Of a stretch of DNA of 64,000 nucleotides, positions 26,978 through 35,956 are shown piece by piece. The stretch comes from Corynebacterium pollutisoli. Lineage in GTDB: Bacteria > Actinomycetota > Actinomycetes > Mycobacteriales > Mycobacteriaceae. A program made the position numbers and the translations under genes. Location of the stretch: positions 62,001-126,000 of the forward strand of contig NZ_FXAR01000002.1 of assembly GCF_900177745.1 (NCBI RefSeq). Direction: 5' to 3'. Each line of letters opens with the position of its first letter. Position 1 is the stretch's first letter. Below the pieces are notes generated by a model that saw nothing but the letters and a program-made list of their open reading frames with translations, was not told the origin of the DNA and did no database searches.

Positions 26978-27978
26978 TGGCGGCCGCCGGTTCCGGACAC
27001 GACGCCCTCCCGGAGAAACAGCAACGGGCCCTGCGGCAGGCGATCCGCCTCGAGTGGCTGACCATCGGCCTGCTCGTCGTCAGCGCCACCCTCATCTACC
27101 TGGTCATGGGCCAGTCCCAGGCCATGCAGGCCGCGCTTCTCGACGACCTGCTCTCCTTCCTCCCGCCCATCGCCTTCCTCGTCGCCGCCCGCGTCATCCG
27201 CATAGGCGCCAACCGGCGTTTCCCCTTCGGGCACCACCGCTCGATCGGCGCCGCGCACCTGGTCTCCGCGACGGCGCTGCTGCTCATGGGCGGGTTCCTC
27301 GTGGTCGACTCCGTCCTGGGGCTGACCGCCGGGGAACGCCCGCCCATCGGCCTCACCGTGCTCTTCGGGCAGGAGATCTGGGCCGGATGGCTCATGGTCG
27401 CGGTCATGGCGGCGACCGCCTCGCCCCCGGTGATCCTCGGCCGGAAAAAGCTGGCCCTGGCGAAAACGCTGCACGACAAGGTGCTCTACGCCGACGCCGA
27501 CATGGCCAAGGCGGACTGGCAGACGGCGCTGGCCACCATCGTCGGTGTGCTCGGCATCGGGGTGGGCCTGTGGTGGACGGACGCGGTCGCCGCGATCGTC
27601 GTCGGCGCGTCGATCGTCTGGGACGGCTGGAACAACCTCACCGCCGCCGTGCAGGATCTCCTGGACACCCGCGCCCTCACCTTCGACGAGGAGGAGCACC
27701 CGCTCATCGGCGAGGCCGAGGACCTCGCCCGCGGCACCGCCTGGGTGGCGGACGCCGAGGCCCGGGTCCGCGACCAGGGGCATGTCTTCCACGTCGAGAT
27801 GCTCGTCGTCCCCGTACCGGGACACGATCCGACGATGATCGAGCTCGACAGCCTGCGCCGCCAGCTGCACCAGCTGGACTGGAAACTCCACGACGTCCAG
27901 GTCGTCCCCGTCTTCGACATCCCCGACCACCTGCGCGACTCCGGCGCGCACGCCACCGCGGAAGGAGAATCCCCGTGA
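26977..27978 (+). CDS. CDF-family cation efflux protein, paralogue 1
   Basis: A 333-residue cation diffusion facilitator with about six membrane helices and a C-terminal cytosolic domain. Family features are RRFPFGHHRSIG after helix 2, a TM5 metal-site region reading ADADMAKADW, and a ferredoxin-like tail. Canonical zinc CDFs have HxxxD pairs in helices 2 and 5; here these are Asp-based (DD...SF and D-x-x-x-D), suggesting a different metal. The start ATG overlaps the upstream stop. It shares clear end-to-end similarity with the next gene. Confidence 0.85.
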   Translation: MAAAGSGHDALPEKQQRALRQAIRLEWLTIGLLVVSATLIYLVMGQSQAMQAALLDDLLSFLPPIAFLVAARVIRIGANRRFPFGHHRSIGAAHLVSATALLLMGGFLVVDSVLGLTAGERPPIGLTVLFGQEIWAGWLMVAVMAATASPPVILGRKKLALAKTLHDKVLYADADMAKADWQTALATIVGVLGIGVGLWWTDAVAAIVVGASIVWDGWNNLTAAVQDLLDTRALTFDEEEHPLIGEAEDLARGTAWVADAEARVRDQGHVFHVEMLVVPVPGHDPTMIELDSLRRQLHQLDWKLHDVQVVPVFDIPDHLRDSGAHATAEGESP

Positions 27979-28952
27979 GCCACCTGCGCGACACACCGGA
28001 GAACATGCCGGAGGACATCGAACGCACCTCCCGGAAGGCCATCTGGGTCGAGTGGGCCTCCATCGGTTACCTCATCCCGTCCGTCGCCCTCACCGCCCTC
28101 GTCGCCGGCCAGTCCGACGCCATGCGTGCCGCCTGGGTGGAGGACGCGCTCACCTTCCTGCCGCCGATCGCCTTCCTCATCGCCATGCGGCTCATCCGCC
28201 ACAAGCGCAACGCCCGGTTCCCCTACGGCCACCACCGCGCCGTCGGCATCGGCCAGCTCGTGTCCGCGACGGCCCTGCTCGCGATGGGTGCGCTCCTGAT
28301 CTTCGACTCCGCGCGCGGGGTGCTGGCCGGGGAGCGCACCGCCATCGGCATCATGGTGCTGTTCGGGCACGACATCTGGGCGGGGTGGGTGATGATCGTC
28401 GTCGTCAGCCTCTTCGGCATCCCGCCGGTGGTCCTGGCGCGCTACAAACTGCGCTACGCGAAGGTGCTCAACAACAAGGCCCTCTACGCCGACGCGGACA
28501 TGAGCAAGGCCGACTGGATGACCGCCGTGTCCACCAGCATCGGCGTCCTCGGCATCGGCCTCGGCCTGTGGTGGACCGACCCGCTCGCCGCCATCTTCGT
28601 GGGCGTCTCCATCGCAGGCGACGGCTACCGCAACCTCAGGTCCGCCATCACCGGACTCACCGACATCCAGGCCCTCACCCACGACAGCGAGGAGGTCAAC
28701 CCGCTCATCGAACGGATCGAATGCTGCGCCACCGACACCCCCTGGGTCACCGACGCCGCCGTCCGCGCCCGTGACCTCGGGCAGGTGCTGCACATCGAAC
28801 TGTTCGTCGTCGCCGAGGGCCACACCCCCACCGCCGAGGATCTCGAGGACCTGCGCGACCGGGTCCGCGATCTCGACTGGAAGGCCCACGACATCGCCGT
28901 CGTGCTGGTGACGGAGGTGCCCGACCACCTCCTCGACGAGGCCGCGTCCTAG
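27975..28952 (+). CDS. CDF-family cation efflux protein, paralogue 2
   Basis: A 325-residue paralogue of the preceding gene, sharing [41 protein letters not shown] and [19 protein letters not shown]. The GTG at 27975 overlaps the upstream stop (GTGA) and follows GAAGGAG. CDF proteins work as dimers, so co-expression of two paralogues suggests a heterodimer, though two homodimers of different specificity are also possible. Its stop overlaps the recR stop by four bases on the opposite strand. Confidence 0.85.
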   Translation: MSHLRDTPENMPEDIERTSRKAIWVEWASIGYLIPSVALTALVAGQSDAMRAAWVEDALTFLPPIAFLIAMRLIRHKRNARFPYGHHRAVGIGQLVSATALLAMGALLIFDSARGVLAGERTAIGIMVLFGHDIWAGWVMIVVVSLFGIPPVVLARYKLRYAKVLNNKALYADADMSKADWMTAVSTSIGVLGIGLGLWWTDPLAAIFVGVSIAGDGYRNLRSAITGLTDIQALTHDSEEVNPLIERIECCATDTPWVTDAAVRARDLGQVLHIELFVVAEGHTPTAEDLEDLRDRVRDLDWKAHDIAVVLVTEVPDHLLDEAAS

Positions 28953-29605
28953 ATCTGCAGACGTCCGCTCAGCGCCCGCGACAGCGTCAGCTCATCGACG
29001 AACTCGAGGTCGCCGCCGAGCGGCATGCCGGATGCCAGGCGGGAGACCACCAGGTCGGGGAAGTCCTTGAGCAGGCGCGCCAGGTAGGAGGCCGTGGCCT
29101 CGCCCTCCGTGTTGGGGTCGGTGGCGATGATGACCTCGTGGATCACGGGCGCGACGTCGTGAAGCGGGGTGTCGGGGGTCGAGTCCGCAAGCTCCCGGTC
29201 AGGCAGCACGCCGCCGATGCGCTGCAGCAGTTCGGTGATGTGGAGGTCCTTCGGGCCGACGTTCGCCAGCGGGTCGAGCGCCCCGCCGAGGACGTGGTAG
29301 CGGCCGCTGTACTCGCCGGTGCGCTCGATGACCTGGATGTCCTTCGGCTCCTCGACGACGCAGATCATCCCGCGGTCGCGGCCCGAATCGGCGCAGATGC
29401 GGCACACCTCCTGCCGGGAGATGTTGCAGCAGATGCGGCAGAACGTCACGCCGTCGCGCACGGCCTCCAGCGCCGCGGTGAGACGGTTGATGTCGTCCGG
29501 CTCGACGGCCAGCAGATGGAAGGCGATACGCTGCGCGCTCTTCGGCCCGACACCCGGCAGCCGGGAGAGCTCGTCGATGAGATCCTGCAGCGGTCCTTCA
29601 AACAC
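28949..29605 (-). CDS. recR: Recombination protein RecR
   Basis: A 218-residue recombination mediator that works with RecO and RecF to load RecA at gaps. It shows the helix-hairpin-helix ([20 protein letters not shown]), a Cys4 zinc finger ([16 protein letters not shown]) and a Toprim domain (CVVEEPKDI). The GTG at 29605 opens the family-like [13 protein letters not shown]. It is downstream of dnaX and ybaB, the classical order, although a hairpin separates it from ybaB. Confidence 0.96.
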   Translation of the reverse strand: MFEGPLQDLIDELSRLPGVGPKSAQRIAFHLLAVEPDDINRLTAALEAVRDGVTFCRICCNISRQEVCRICADSGRDRGMICVVEEPKDIQVIERTGEYSGRYHVLGGALDPLANVGPKDLHITELLQRIGGVLPDRELADSTPDTPLHDVAPVIHEVIIATDPNTEGEATASYLARLLKDFPDLVVSRLASGMPLGGDLEFVDELTLSRALSGRLQI

Positions 29606-29645
29606 GTGGTCGCCTTTCTTCGGTGGTCCAGTTGGAGAATAACGA

Positions 29646-29675
29646 CAACCCCCGATTCAACCGAATCGGGGGTTG
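29646..29675 (-). terminator. Hairpin between ybaB and recR
   Basis: Perfect 13-bp arms CAACCCCCGATTC and GAATCGGGGGTTG with an AACC loop, 12 nt after the ybaB stop. It would reduce read-through into recR; the U-tail is short. Confidence 0.75.
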
Positions 29676-29687
29676 CGGGTGACGTGA

Positions 29688-30011
29688 CTAGCCGAGCATC
29701 CCGCCGAACGGGTCGCCGCCCTGGGACAGCGGACCCATCTTCTCGGCGGCGAGGTTGCCGGCCTGCTCGTGGGCGGCGCGGAAGGCGCCGGTGACGAGGT
29801 CCTGCAGGGTCTCCACGTCCTCCGGGTCGACGACCTGCGGGTCGATGACGACGTTGGTGACCTCGCCACCACCGGTCATGGTGACCTTGACGAGACCGTT
29901 GCCGGCCTCACCGGTGACCTCGGTCGCGAGGATCTCCTGCTGCGCCTGCTGCAGCTTGGCCTGCATCTCCTGGGCCTGGGCGAGGAGCTGGGACATATCC
30001 GGCTGAGTCAT
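29688..30011 (-). CDS. ybaB: YbaB/EbfC nucleoid-associated protein
   Basis: A 107-residue DNA-binding nucleoid protein of the YbaB/EbfC family. The N-terminal coiled helix ([20 protein letters not shown]) and the [16 protein letters not shown] strand pair are characteristic. ATG 30011 follows AAAGGCACCACC. It lies between dnaX and recR, as in most bacteria. Confidence 0.94.
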   Translation of the reverse strand: MTQPDMSQLLAQAQEMQAKLQQAQQEILATEVTGEAGNGLVKVTMTGGGEVTNVVIDPQVVDPEDVETLQDLVTGAFRAAHEQAGNLAAEKMGPLSQGGDPFGGMLG

Positions 30012-30060
30012 GGTGGTGCCTTTCATCGGGAGTGTTTTTGTCGTCGGCAAGTCTACCGAC

Positions 30061-32328
30061 TCACAGGCGACGCGCGCCGAGTTCCTGCTCCAGCAGCTCC
30101 ACCGCGATGGTCGTCGCGTCGCGCCGGTCGAAGTTGCCCGGCTCCTGCGCGGCCTGCAGCATCTCCTCCTCTTCCTCGCTTTGCGACGTCGCCGCCGTCA
30201 CCGTTGACGCCGCCGGTTGCGGTTCCGGGGCGGGTGCCGGTGCCGGTTCCTCCGGCGGGGCCTCATGGTCGTCCATCGGCTCCGGCGGCAGGGGCACCCC
30301 GTCGTCGAAGGAGGGCCGGGCGGCGCGCTCGGCGGCCTGACGGGCGGCGTTGGCCCGCCCGCGTTCGGCGATGCGCTGCCAGGAGGGCTTGTTCTCCGCG
30401 GCGGGCGGTGTCGGGGTGGGTGGTGTCTGTGCCGGCTTCGCGGGAGTGGGAGCAGGAGCCGGGGAGGCGTCACCGCCGAGAGCACGCGGCTTCCCCCACG
30501 ACGAGGTCGTCGGGGGGTCGGCGGGTGTCTCAGCGGGGGCCGGACTCTCGGGCTCCTCGGGGGCATCAGCGCTGCCGGCAGAGCCGGTGCCGGCGCCTGC
30601 GGTCTCACGCGGAGCGGGGGCCTGCGACTGCGGGTTCCACGTTTCCTTCTTCTCGACCGGACTGAACCCGGCGGCGGCCGGGTCGGTACCGATGACACAG
30701 TGGACCTGCAGCTCGCGGCGCGCCTCCTCGGACACCACCTTCGCGATGACCGCGTTGTTCGACTCCGCGTTGAGCCGCTCCGCCAGGGCACCGGTGTTGT
30801 GGCCGAGGACGAGGGTGTCGTCCTTGAGGCCGAGCACGCGGGCCTCCGCCAGCATGATGGCGGCCACCTTGTTCTGGCGGGCGACCTCGTCGCGGATGGC
30901 GGACCAGCGGGAACGCAGCGTCTCGACGGGGTCCTGCACCGGCTCGGGCTCCGGTGCCGGCTCGGGGGCCTTCGGCGGTTCGGGGGCCGCCTGCGCCGCA
31001 GGCTCCGGTGCCGACTCCGGCTTCGGTGCCGACTGGGGCTCCGACGGCTGCGACGGCGCGCGGGCCGCCTCAGCTGCCTCGGCCGCCTTCTTCTCCGCCT
31101 CCTCGCGGGCCCGACGCACGGAGGGGCGCTCGAAGACCTTGCCCGAGGAGGCGGAAGAGGCGGGGGCGGCAGCCGGGGCGGGCTGCGCCGCCGGGGCGGC
31201 CACGGCGGCCACTCCCCCGGCACCCTGCACGGGTGCGGCGGGCAGCAGCAGGTGGGCGCAGAGGATCTCCAGCAGCAGGCGCGGGGAGGTGGCTCCGCGC
31301 ATGTCGGCGATGCGGTCGTTGACGGTGGCGGCGAGCTGCGCGAGCTGCCCGGCGGTGAAACCCGAGGCCTGCCCGGACAGGACGGTGGCGCGGTCGGTGG
31401 GGGCGTCGACGAGCCCGAGGTCGAAGGCGTCGGGCACGGCCTGCAGCACCATGAGGTCACGGAGCCGCTCGAGCAGATCCTCGACGAAGCGGCGGGGGTC
31501 GTGGCCGGCCTCGATGACGTCGTCGACGGTCTGGAAGAGCGCGGCGCGGTCGCCGGTGGCGAGGGCGTCGACGGCGGCGTCGATAAGCGAGAGATCGGTG
31601 ACGCCCAGCAACGGCAACGCCACCTCGTACGTCAGGCCCTCCGGGCCTGAGCCGGCGATGAGCTGGTCCAGGATGGACAGCGAGTCGCGCGGCGAACCGC
31701 CGCCCGCGCGGATGACCAGCGGGTAGACCGAATCGTCGACGTGCACACCTTCGGAGGCGACGGTGCGCTCCAGCAGCCCGCGCATCGACTGCGGCGTGAG
31801 CAGGCGGAACGGGTAGTGGTGCGTACGCGACCGGATGGTGCCGATGACCTTCTCCGGTTCCGTCGTGGCGAAGATGAAGATGAGGTGCTCCGGCGGCTCC
31901 TCCACGATCTTGAGCAGCGCGTTGGAACCCTCGCGGGTGATCATGTGCGCCTCATCGATGATGAACACGCGGTAGCGGGACTCGGCGGGCGCGAAGATGG
32001 CGGAATCGCGCAGCTCACGCATGTCGTCGACACCGCGGTGCGACGCGGCGTCCAGCTCCGTGACATCCAGGTTGCCCGGCCCGCCCGGGGCCAGCGACAC
32101 GCACGACGGGCACACGCCGCACGGGTTCGACGTCGGCCCCTCGATGCAGTTGAGGGAGCGCGCCAGGATGCGCGCCGACGAGGTCTTGCCGCAACCACGC
32201 GGACCAGAGAACAGGTAGGCGTGGTTGATGCGACCGGAGTCGAGGGCCACCGACAGGGGTCGGGTCACCTGCTCCTGGCCGACGACCTCGGCGAAGGAGG
32301 CGGGACGGTATTTCCTGTAGAGAGCCAC
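30061..32328 (-). CDS. dnaX: DNA polymerase III gamma/tau subunit
   Basis: A 755-residue clamp-loader ATPase. It has the Walker [15 protein letters not shown], a Cys-rich zinc module (NPCGVCPSC), the DEAH-type IIDEAHM and sensor residues in the N-terminal 370 residues. A long Pro/Ala/Glu-rich linker splits the C-terminal half, where a tau-like polymerase-interaction region (about residues 480-570) is recognisable. The GTG at 32328 is preceded 7 nt upstream by TAGAGT (32341-32336), so the mRNA is probably leaderless. No slippery run suggesting a programmed frameshift was seen. Confidence 0.96.
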   Translation of the reverse strand: MALYRKYRPASFAEVVGQEQVTRPLSVALDSGRINHAYLFSGPRGCGKTSSARILARSLNCIEGPTSNPCGVCPSCVSLAPGGPGNLDVTELDAASHRGVDDMRELRDSAIFAPAESRYRVFIIDEAHMITREGSNALLKIVEEPPEHLIFIFATTEPEKVIGTIRSRTHHYPFRLLTPQSMRGLLERTVASEGVHVDDSVYPLVIRAGGGSPRDSLSILDQLIAGSGPEGLTYEVALPLLGVTDLSLIDAAVDALATGDRAALFQTVDDVIEAGHDPRRFVEDLLERLRDLMVLQAVPDAFDLGLVDAPTDRATVLSGQASGFTAGQLAQLAATVNDRIADMRGATSPRLLLEILCAHLLLPAAPVQGAGGVAAVAAPAAQPAPAAAPASSASSGKVFERPSVRRAREEAEKKAAEAAEAARAPSQPSEPQSAPKPESAPEPAAQAAPEPPKAPEPAPEPEPVQDPVETLRSRWSAIRDEVARQNKVAAIMLAEARVLGLKDDTLVLGHNTGALAERLNAESNNAVIAKVVSEEARRELQVHCVIGTDPAAAGFSPVEKKETWNPQSQAPAPRETAGAGTGSAGSADAPEEPESPAPAETPADPPTTSSWGKPRALGGDASPAPAPTPAKPAQTPPTPTPPAAENKPSWQRIAERGRANAARQAAERAARPSFDDGVPLPPEPMDDHEAPPEEPAPAPAPEPQPAASTVTAATSQSEEEEEMLQAAQEPGNFDRRDATTIAVELLEQELGARRL

Positions 32329-32346
32329 GGCGCCAACTCTACCCGG

Positions 32347-32865
32347 CTAGCGGGTCCAGTCGAGCAGATCGATCCCGGCCTCTCCCAGGGCCTGCTGGAG
32401 GGCTCCCGGGCCCTCGTCGACGGCGTAGGCGTACTCGGAGTCGGTGAGCATGACCAGCTGCAGCAGCACGGTCAGCCGCTCGGGCTCCGTGACACGCGGC
32501 GTCTCCCCGCCCCACAGGTACGGGGGCACGAACAGGGCATGGCCGACGGAGTCGACCTCGATGAGCTGCGGCAGCATCGTGCCCGGCTGGGCGGGCAGGA
32601 TCCCGCCCGCCGCCGTGAGCTTCCCGACGGCCGCCCGCAGCACCGCCGTCAGATCCGCTGCGTCTGCGCGGGCCACGACGATGAGCTCCGAACGCACGTC
32701 GATGCCCTCGTCGACGGCGACGAGCCCGGTGTCGACGTCCGCGAAACCGAGCGTCACCGCCACAGCCTGCCCGTCGCCGAGATCCGCGGTGACGACATCC
32801 TCGCCGACCTCCAGCTCACCTGGGATGAGCTGGTCGATCCAGTAGATGGTGTCGTCGCGGTTCAT
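32347..32865 (-). CDS. Suppressor-of-fused-like domain protein (tentative)
   Basis: A 172-residue soluble acidic protein with no signal peptide or membrane segment. The C-terminal part (FVPPYLWGGETPRVTEPERL, then LLQLVMLTDSEYAYAV) resembles the conserved end of bacterial suppressor-of-fused (SUFU-like) proteins, whose function is unknown and which often serve as immunity-type proteins. It lies directly between aspT and dnaX in the same orientation; its start is one base from the aspT stop, so it is likely co-transcribed with aspT. The family call is by eye only. Confidence 0.5.
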   Translation of the reverse strand: MNRDDTIYWIDQLIPGELEVGEDVVTADLGDGQAVAVTLGFADVDTGLVAVDEGIDVRSELIVVARADAADLTAVLRAAVGKLTAAGGILPAQPGTMLPQLIEVDSVGHALFVPPYLWGGETPRVTEPERLTVLLQLVMLTDSEYAYAVDEGPGALQQALGEAGIDLLDWTR

Positions 32866-34137
32866 CTACGCGCCGAGCTTCTCGACGGCCGCCAGCAGCA
32901 CACAGGTGGCCACACCGTCCATGGCGACCTCCAGCTCCTCCACCGGGGGCAGCGAGGGGGCCAGGCGGATGTTGCGGTTGTTCGGGTCATCCTTGAGCGG
33001 GAAGGAGGAACCCGCACCCGTCAGCGCGATGCCGGCCTCCTTGGCCAGCTCCACCACGCGGGAGGCGGTGCCGTCGATGACGTCGAGGGAGATGAAGTAA
33101 CCACCCTGCGGGGACGTCCAGCGGGCCACCTCGTACTCGCCGAGACGACGCTCGAGGATCTCGAGGACGCGGGTGAACTTCGGGGCCAGCGACCCGGCGT
33201 GCTTGCGCATGACGGCGCGGACACCCTCGGCGTCACCGAAGTAGCGGGCGTGGGCCAGCTGGTTGACCTTGTTCGGGCCGATGCCGCGGACACCGGCGAG
33301 GGACAGGTACCAGTCGAGGTTCTCCCGGGAGGAGTGGAAGAAGCTCACGCCACCGCCGGCGAGGGTGATCTTGGAGGTCGAGGACATCGCCCAGAAACGG
33401 TTCGGGTGGCCGGCCTCCGCGGCCATGCCCACGACGTCGTGGACCGGCGGAAACTCGTCGGTGAGGGTGTGCACGGCGTAGGCGTTGTCCCACACGATGC
33501 GGAAGTCCGGGGCGGCGGTCTCCATGGCGGCGAGCTCACGGCACACCTCCTCCGAGAAGGTGATGCCGGTCGGGTTTCCGAACACCGGCACCGCCCACAT
33601 GCCCTTGACCTGCGGATCCTTCACCAGCTCCTTGATGGCGTCAACGTCGGGGCCGTCCTCGAGCATCGGGACGGTGACCATCTCGAAGCCGAACTGCTCG
33701 GAGATCGTGAAGTGGCGGTCATAGCCCGGGACGGGGCAGATCCAGCGGACCTTCTCCTCCTCGCGCCACGGACGCTCGGAGTCGTTGTTGCCGAAGGCGT
33801 ACGACCAGGACACCAGGTCGAACATGATGTTGAGCGAGGAGGCGTCACCGGCGATGAGCAGCTCCGGATCCACGCCGAGGACGTCGGCCCACAGCTCACG
33901 GATGTCACGGATGCCCTTGAGATTGCCGTAGTTGCGTACGTCCGCCCCGTCGGCGTCGGTGTGATCATCCTCCCCCGGCAGCGCCAGCAGATGCTCGGCG
34001 AAATCGAGCTGCTCGGAGGACGGCTTGCCGCGGGTGAGGTCGAGCTTGAGGTTCTTGGCCTTGAGGTCGTCGTACTCTGCGCGGACCTGCGCCGCGAACT
34101 CAGCGAGCCGGTCGGATTCGAAGTCGAGGAGCGTCAC
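32866..34137 (-). CDS. aspT: Aspartate aminotransferase (AspT type)
   Basis: A 423-residue PLP enzyme that interconverts aspartate and oxaloacetate with 2-oxoglutarate. It belongs to the subgroup found in C. glutamicum (cg0294). Visible features are GDASSLNIMFD, the PLP-region NPTGITFSEE, DNAYAVHTL and the Schiff-base Lys in MSSTSKITLAGGG. GTG 34137 opens the conserved TLLDFESDRL; a longer frame to 34287 crosses the SRP RNA flank and is rejected. The gene supplies aspartate to lysC upstream in metabolism. The SRP RNA gene lies 85 bp upstream on the same strand. Confidence 0.93.
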   Translation of the reverse strand: MTLLDFESDRLAEFAAQVRAEYDDLKAKNLKLDLTRGKPSSEQLDFAEHLLALPGEDDHTDADGADVRNYGNLKGIRDIRELWADVLGVDPELLIAGDASSLNIMFDLVSWSYAFGNNDSERPWREEEKVRWICPVPGYDRHFTISEQFGFEMVTVPMLEDGPDVDAIKELVKDPQVKGMWAVPVFGNPTGITFSEEVCRELAAMETAAPDFRIVWDNAYAVHTLTDEFPPVHDVVGMAAEAGHPNRFWAMSSTSKITLAGGGVSFFHSSRENLDWYLSLAGVRGIGPNKVNQLAHARYFGDAEGVRAVMRKHAGSLAPKFTRVLEILERRLGEYEVARWTSPQGGYFISLDVIDGTASRVVELAKEAGIALTGAGSSFPLKDDPNNRNIRLAPSLPPVEELEVAMDGVATCVLLAAVEKLGA

Positions 34138-34221
34138 GTTAGGGGCCTGCCTTCCATCGGGAGTGTTCGGCCACAATGTTAGACGCTCACGCCGCAAAGT
34201 GAGATTCCCCCGAATCAAAAA

Positions 34222-34312
34222 AGGGGATCCCGCGCACCCGTCAGAGCTCGCTGACCCTTGCTGCATTCCTGCCCTGGGGGAGTTCACAAGATGAACGCCG
34301 CGCGGGATCCTG
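34222..34312 (-). ncRNA. ffs: Signal recognition particle RNA (small bacterial type)
   Basis: Reading the minus strand, the RNA begins near GGCAGGATCCCGCGC and ends GCGCGGGATCC, so the ends pair as GGATCCCGCGC / GCGCGGGATCC. The central apical domain contains GGCAGGAATGCAGCAAGG, the Ffh-binding internal loops and a stable tetraloop. A run of six U (34222-34217) ends transcription. It is about 90 nt, the size of 4.5S RNA. It lies between aspT and tRNA-Ser. Confidence 0.93.
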
Positions 34313-34382
34313 CCGACAACTCTAACCCATGCCCGCCGTGAAGAGCCAACTCCCCCGCTTATCGACGCCCCTGACCTGCGAT

Positions 34383-34412
34383 TTGTGTTTTCAGCGCGAT
34401 GTTGTGTACTGT
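34383..34412 (+). promoter_or_regulatory. Promoter of tRNA-Ser(GGA)
   Basis: -35 TTGTGT (34383-34388), 18-nt spacer, -10 TACTGT (34407-34412). Start near 34419, about 39 nt before the mature tRNA. Confidence 0.55.
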
Positions 34413-34457
34413 TTCACGAGAACACAGCGACCACGGTTACCGCGGTTGTGGTGCTCA

Positions 34458-34543
34458 GGAGGATTCGACTAGCGGCCTATGTCACACGCCTGGAACGCGT
34501 GCGGGTAGCAATACCCTCGTGGGTTCAAATCCCACATCCTCCG
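34458..34543 (+). tRNA. tRNA-Ser (anticodon GGA)
   Basis: Acceptor GGAGGAT pairs with ATCCTCC; anticodon stem CACGC/GCGTG encloses CTGGAAC (anticodon GGA); a long variable arm and a GGGTTCAAATCCC T-arm are present, as expected for serine. CCA is not encoded. Confidence 0.97.
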
Positions 34544-34552
34544 CAGATGACT

Positions 34553-34587
34553 TTCAGGGTCTTCCACCGTTGGTGGGAGGCCCTGAA
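34553..34587 (+). terminator. Hairpin after tRNA-Ser(GGA)
   Basis: TTCAGGG-CTTCCACC pairs with GGTGGGAG-CCCTGAA around GTT with small bulges. It is followed by GTGCTTTTCG, a modest U-tail, and begins 10 nt after the tRNA. Confidence 0.75.
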
Positions 34588-34607
34588 GTGCTTTTCGACG
34601 CAGGGAA

Positions 34608-34674
34608 GGGTGATCGCCGGTACGTTCTGCGGTTTTTCCACCCCGAGAATCGCGGAACGTACCGGCGATCTACC
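34608..34674. repeat. 20-27-20 palindromic element, copy 3 (divergent)
   Basis: Left arm 34608-34627 and right arm 34655-34674 (GAACGTACCGGCGATCTACC) pair at 18 of 20 positions around a 27-nt spacer. The outer GGTAGATC end matches copies 1 and 2, while the inner half (GCCGGTACGTTC) differs on both arms, so pairing is kept by compensating change. The spacer begins TGCGGTTTT as in copy 2. The aquaporin stop codon is 10 nt away. Confidence 0.75.
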
Positions 34675-34683
34675 TGTCGGGCG

Positions 34684-35454
34684 CTAGCGGACCTCGGCAG
34701 GGGCTCCGATGTCCTCCATGAGGTGATCCGACTGGTCCGGGAAGAGGAACTTGTAGGTGAAGCCGGCGATGGCGGCACCGAGCAGCGGGGCGACGAAGAA
34801 GGCCCACACCTGCATGAGGGGCTCCGAGCCTGCGTAGACGGCCACGCCGAGGGAACGGGCCGGGTTGACGGAGGTGTTGGAGATCGGGATGGAGATGAGG
34901 TGGATGAGCGTGAGGGCCAGGCCGATGGCGACGGGGGCGAAGCCCTGCGGGGCGCGACGGTCGGTGGCGCCGAGGATGATGTAGAGGAAGATCGCGGTGA
35001 GGACGGTCTCGGCGATGAGGACGGCGGCCAGGGAGTAGCCGTCCGGGGAGAGGTCGCCGTAACCGTTCGTCGCGAAGCCTGATTCGACGGCGGAGAAGAC
35101 CTCCTTGCCGGAGTCGATGACCCACAGGACGCCACCGGCGGAGACACCGCCGATGAGCTGGGCGAGCCAGGAGGGGACGACGGCGGCGGGCTCGACGCGC
35201 CCGGCCAGGACCGCGCCGAGGGTGACGGCGGGGTTGAAGTGGCCGCCGGAGATGTGGCCGACGGCGTAGGCCATGGTGAGGACGGTGAGACCGAAGGCGA
35301 GGGAGACGCCGACGAAGCCGATGCCCATGTTGATGTTGCTGTTGTCGCCGGCGAGGACGGAGGCGGCGAAGATGGCGCTGCCGGCACCGCCGAAGACGAG
35401 GACGAAGGTTCCGAGGAATTCTGCCGCGAGTCGCGACGTCATGCTGGAGTGCAT
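34684..35454 (-). CDS. aqpZ: Aquaporin (MIP family channel)
   Basis: A 256-residue six-helix channel for water (AqpZ type). Both NPA boxes are present: [12 protein letters not shown] in the first half and [11 protein letters not shown] in the second. The aromatic/Arg filter Arg follows the second NPA, and no glycerol-channel-specific Asp after it is seen, favouring water. ATG 35454 (MHSSM) is preceded by AGGGG; upstream in-frame starts are less likely. A TAAAAT box lies about 45 nt upstream on the minus strand. Its 3' end abuts palindromic element copy 3. Confidence 0.9.
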   Translation of the reverse strand: MHSSMTSRLAAEFLGTFVLVFGGAGSAIFAASVLAGDNSNINMGIGFVGVSLAFGLTVLTMAYAVGHISGGHFNPAVTLGAVLAGRVEPAAVVPSWLAQLIGGVSAGGVLWVIDSGKEVFSAVESGFATNGYGDLSPDGYSLAAVLIAETVLTAIFLYIILGATDRRAPQGFAPVAIGLALTLIHLISIPISNTSVNPARSLGVAVYAGSEPLMQVWAFFVAPLLGAAIAGFTYKFLFPDQSDHLMEDIGAPAEVR

Positions 35455-35505
35455 GATGCCCCTACTGTCTGTGGACATTCAGGACACCCCGGATTTTAGC
35501 CTGCT

Positions 35506-35934
35506 CTAAGGTTTCTGCGACTCCAGCTCGCGGACTCGGGCGCGCAACTCCTTCTCCCGCTTCCAGCGCTTGGACACGTCGCGCAGGATGGCGGCGATGC
35601 CCTCGATGCGGCCGGCGTCGTCGTGAAGCATCATGATGGAGAACTCGAGCGACATGGTGGAGCCGTCCTTGTGCAGGCCGGGGACGGCGAGCGGGTCGGC
35701 GCCGTACTTCGTCTCGCCGGTCTCCATGACGCGCTCCCAGCCCTTCCAGTGCACGTCGCGGTGCTTCTCGGGGATGATGATGTCGAGGTTCTGGCCGACG
35801 GCCTCGGCGGGGGTCCAGCCGAAGATGCGCTCGGCGCCGGCGTTCCACAGTTCGATGGTGCCGGAGCGGTCGCAGTAGATGATGGCGTCGAGGGTGTCCG
35901 CGACGATGCGCTCGGCGATTTTGTCCTGGTTCAT
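35506..35934 (-). CDS. Stand-alone PAS-domain protein
   Basis: A 142-residue protein consisting almost entirely of one PAS/PAC fold (LDAIIYCDRSGTIELWNAGAERIFGWTPAEAVG, then HKDGSTMSLEFSIMMLHDDAGRIEGIAAILRDVS) and a short charged C-terminal helix. No kinase, GGDEF or DNA-binding domain is attached and none is encoded nearby, so it may signal through a partner or bind a small ligand such as heme or flavin on its own. It lies between aqpZ and gluQ in the same direction. Confidence 0.85.
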   Translation of the reverse strand: MNQDKIAERIVADTLDAIIYCDRSGTIELWNAGAERIFGWTPAEAVGQNLDIIIPEKHRDVHWKGWERVMETGETKYGADPLAVPGLHKDGSTMSLEFSIMMLHDDAGRIEGIAAILRDVSKRWKREKELRARVRELESQKP

Positions 35935-35956
35935 ACGGACAAAACTACCAAGGTGA

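Noticed and set aside
30061-32328. Programmed frameshift in dnaX to make a gamma form.
   Set aside because: No A-rich slippery heptamer with downstream stop was seen around the domain III-IV boundary.
32866-34287. A longer aspT product reaching into the SRP RNA gene.
   Set aside because: The extra N-terminal residues are not family-like and the codons overlap the SRP RNA; GTG 34137 fits.
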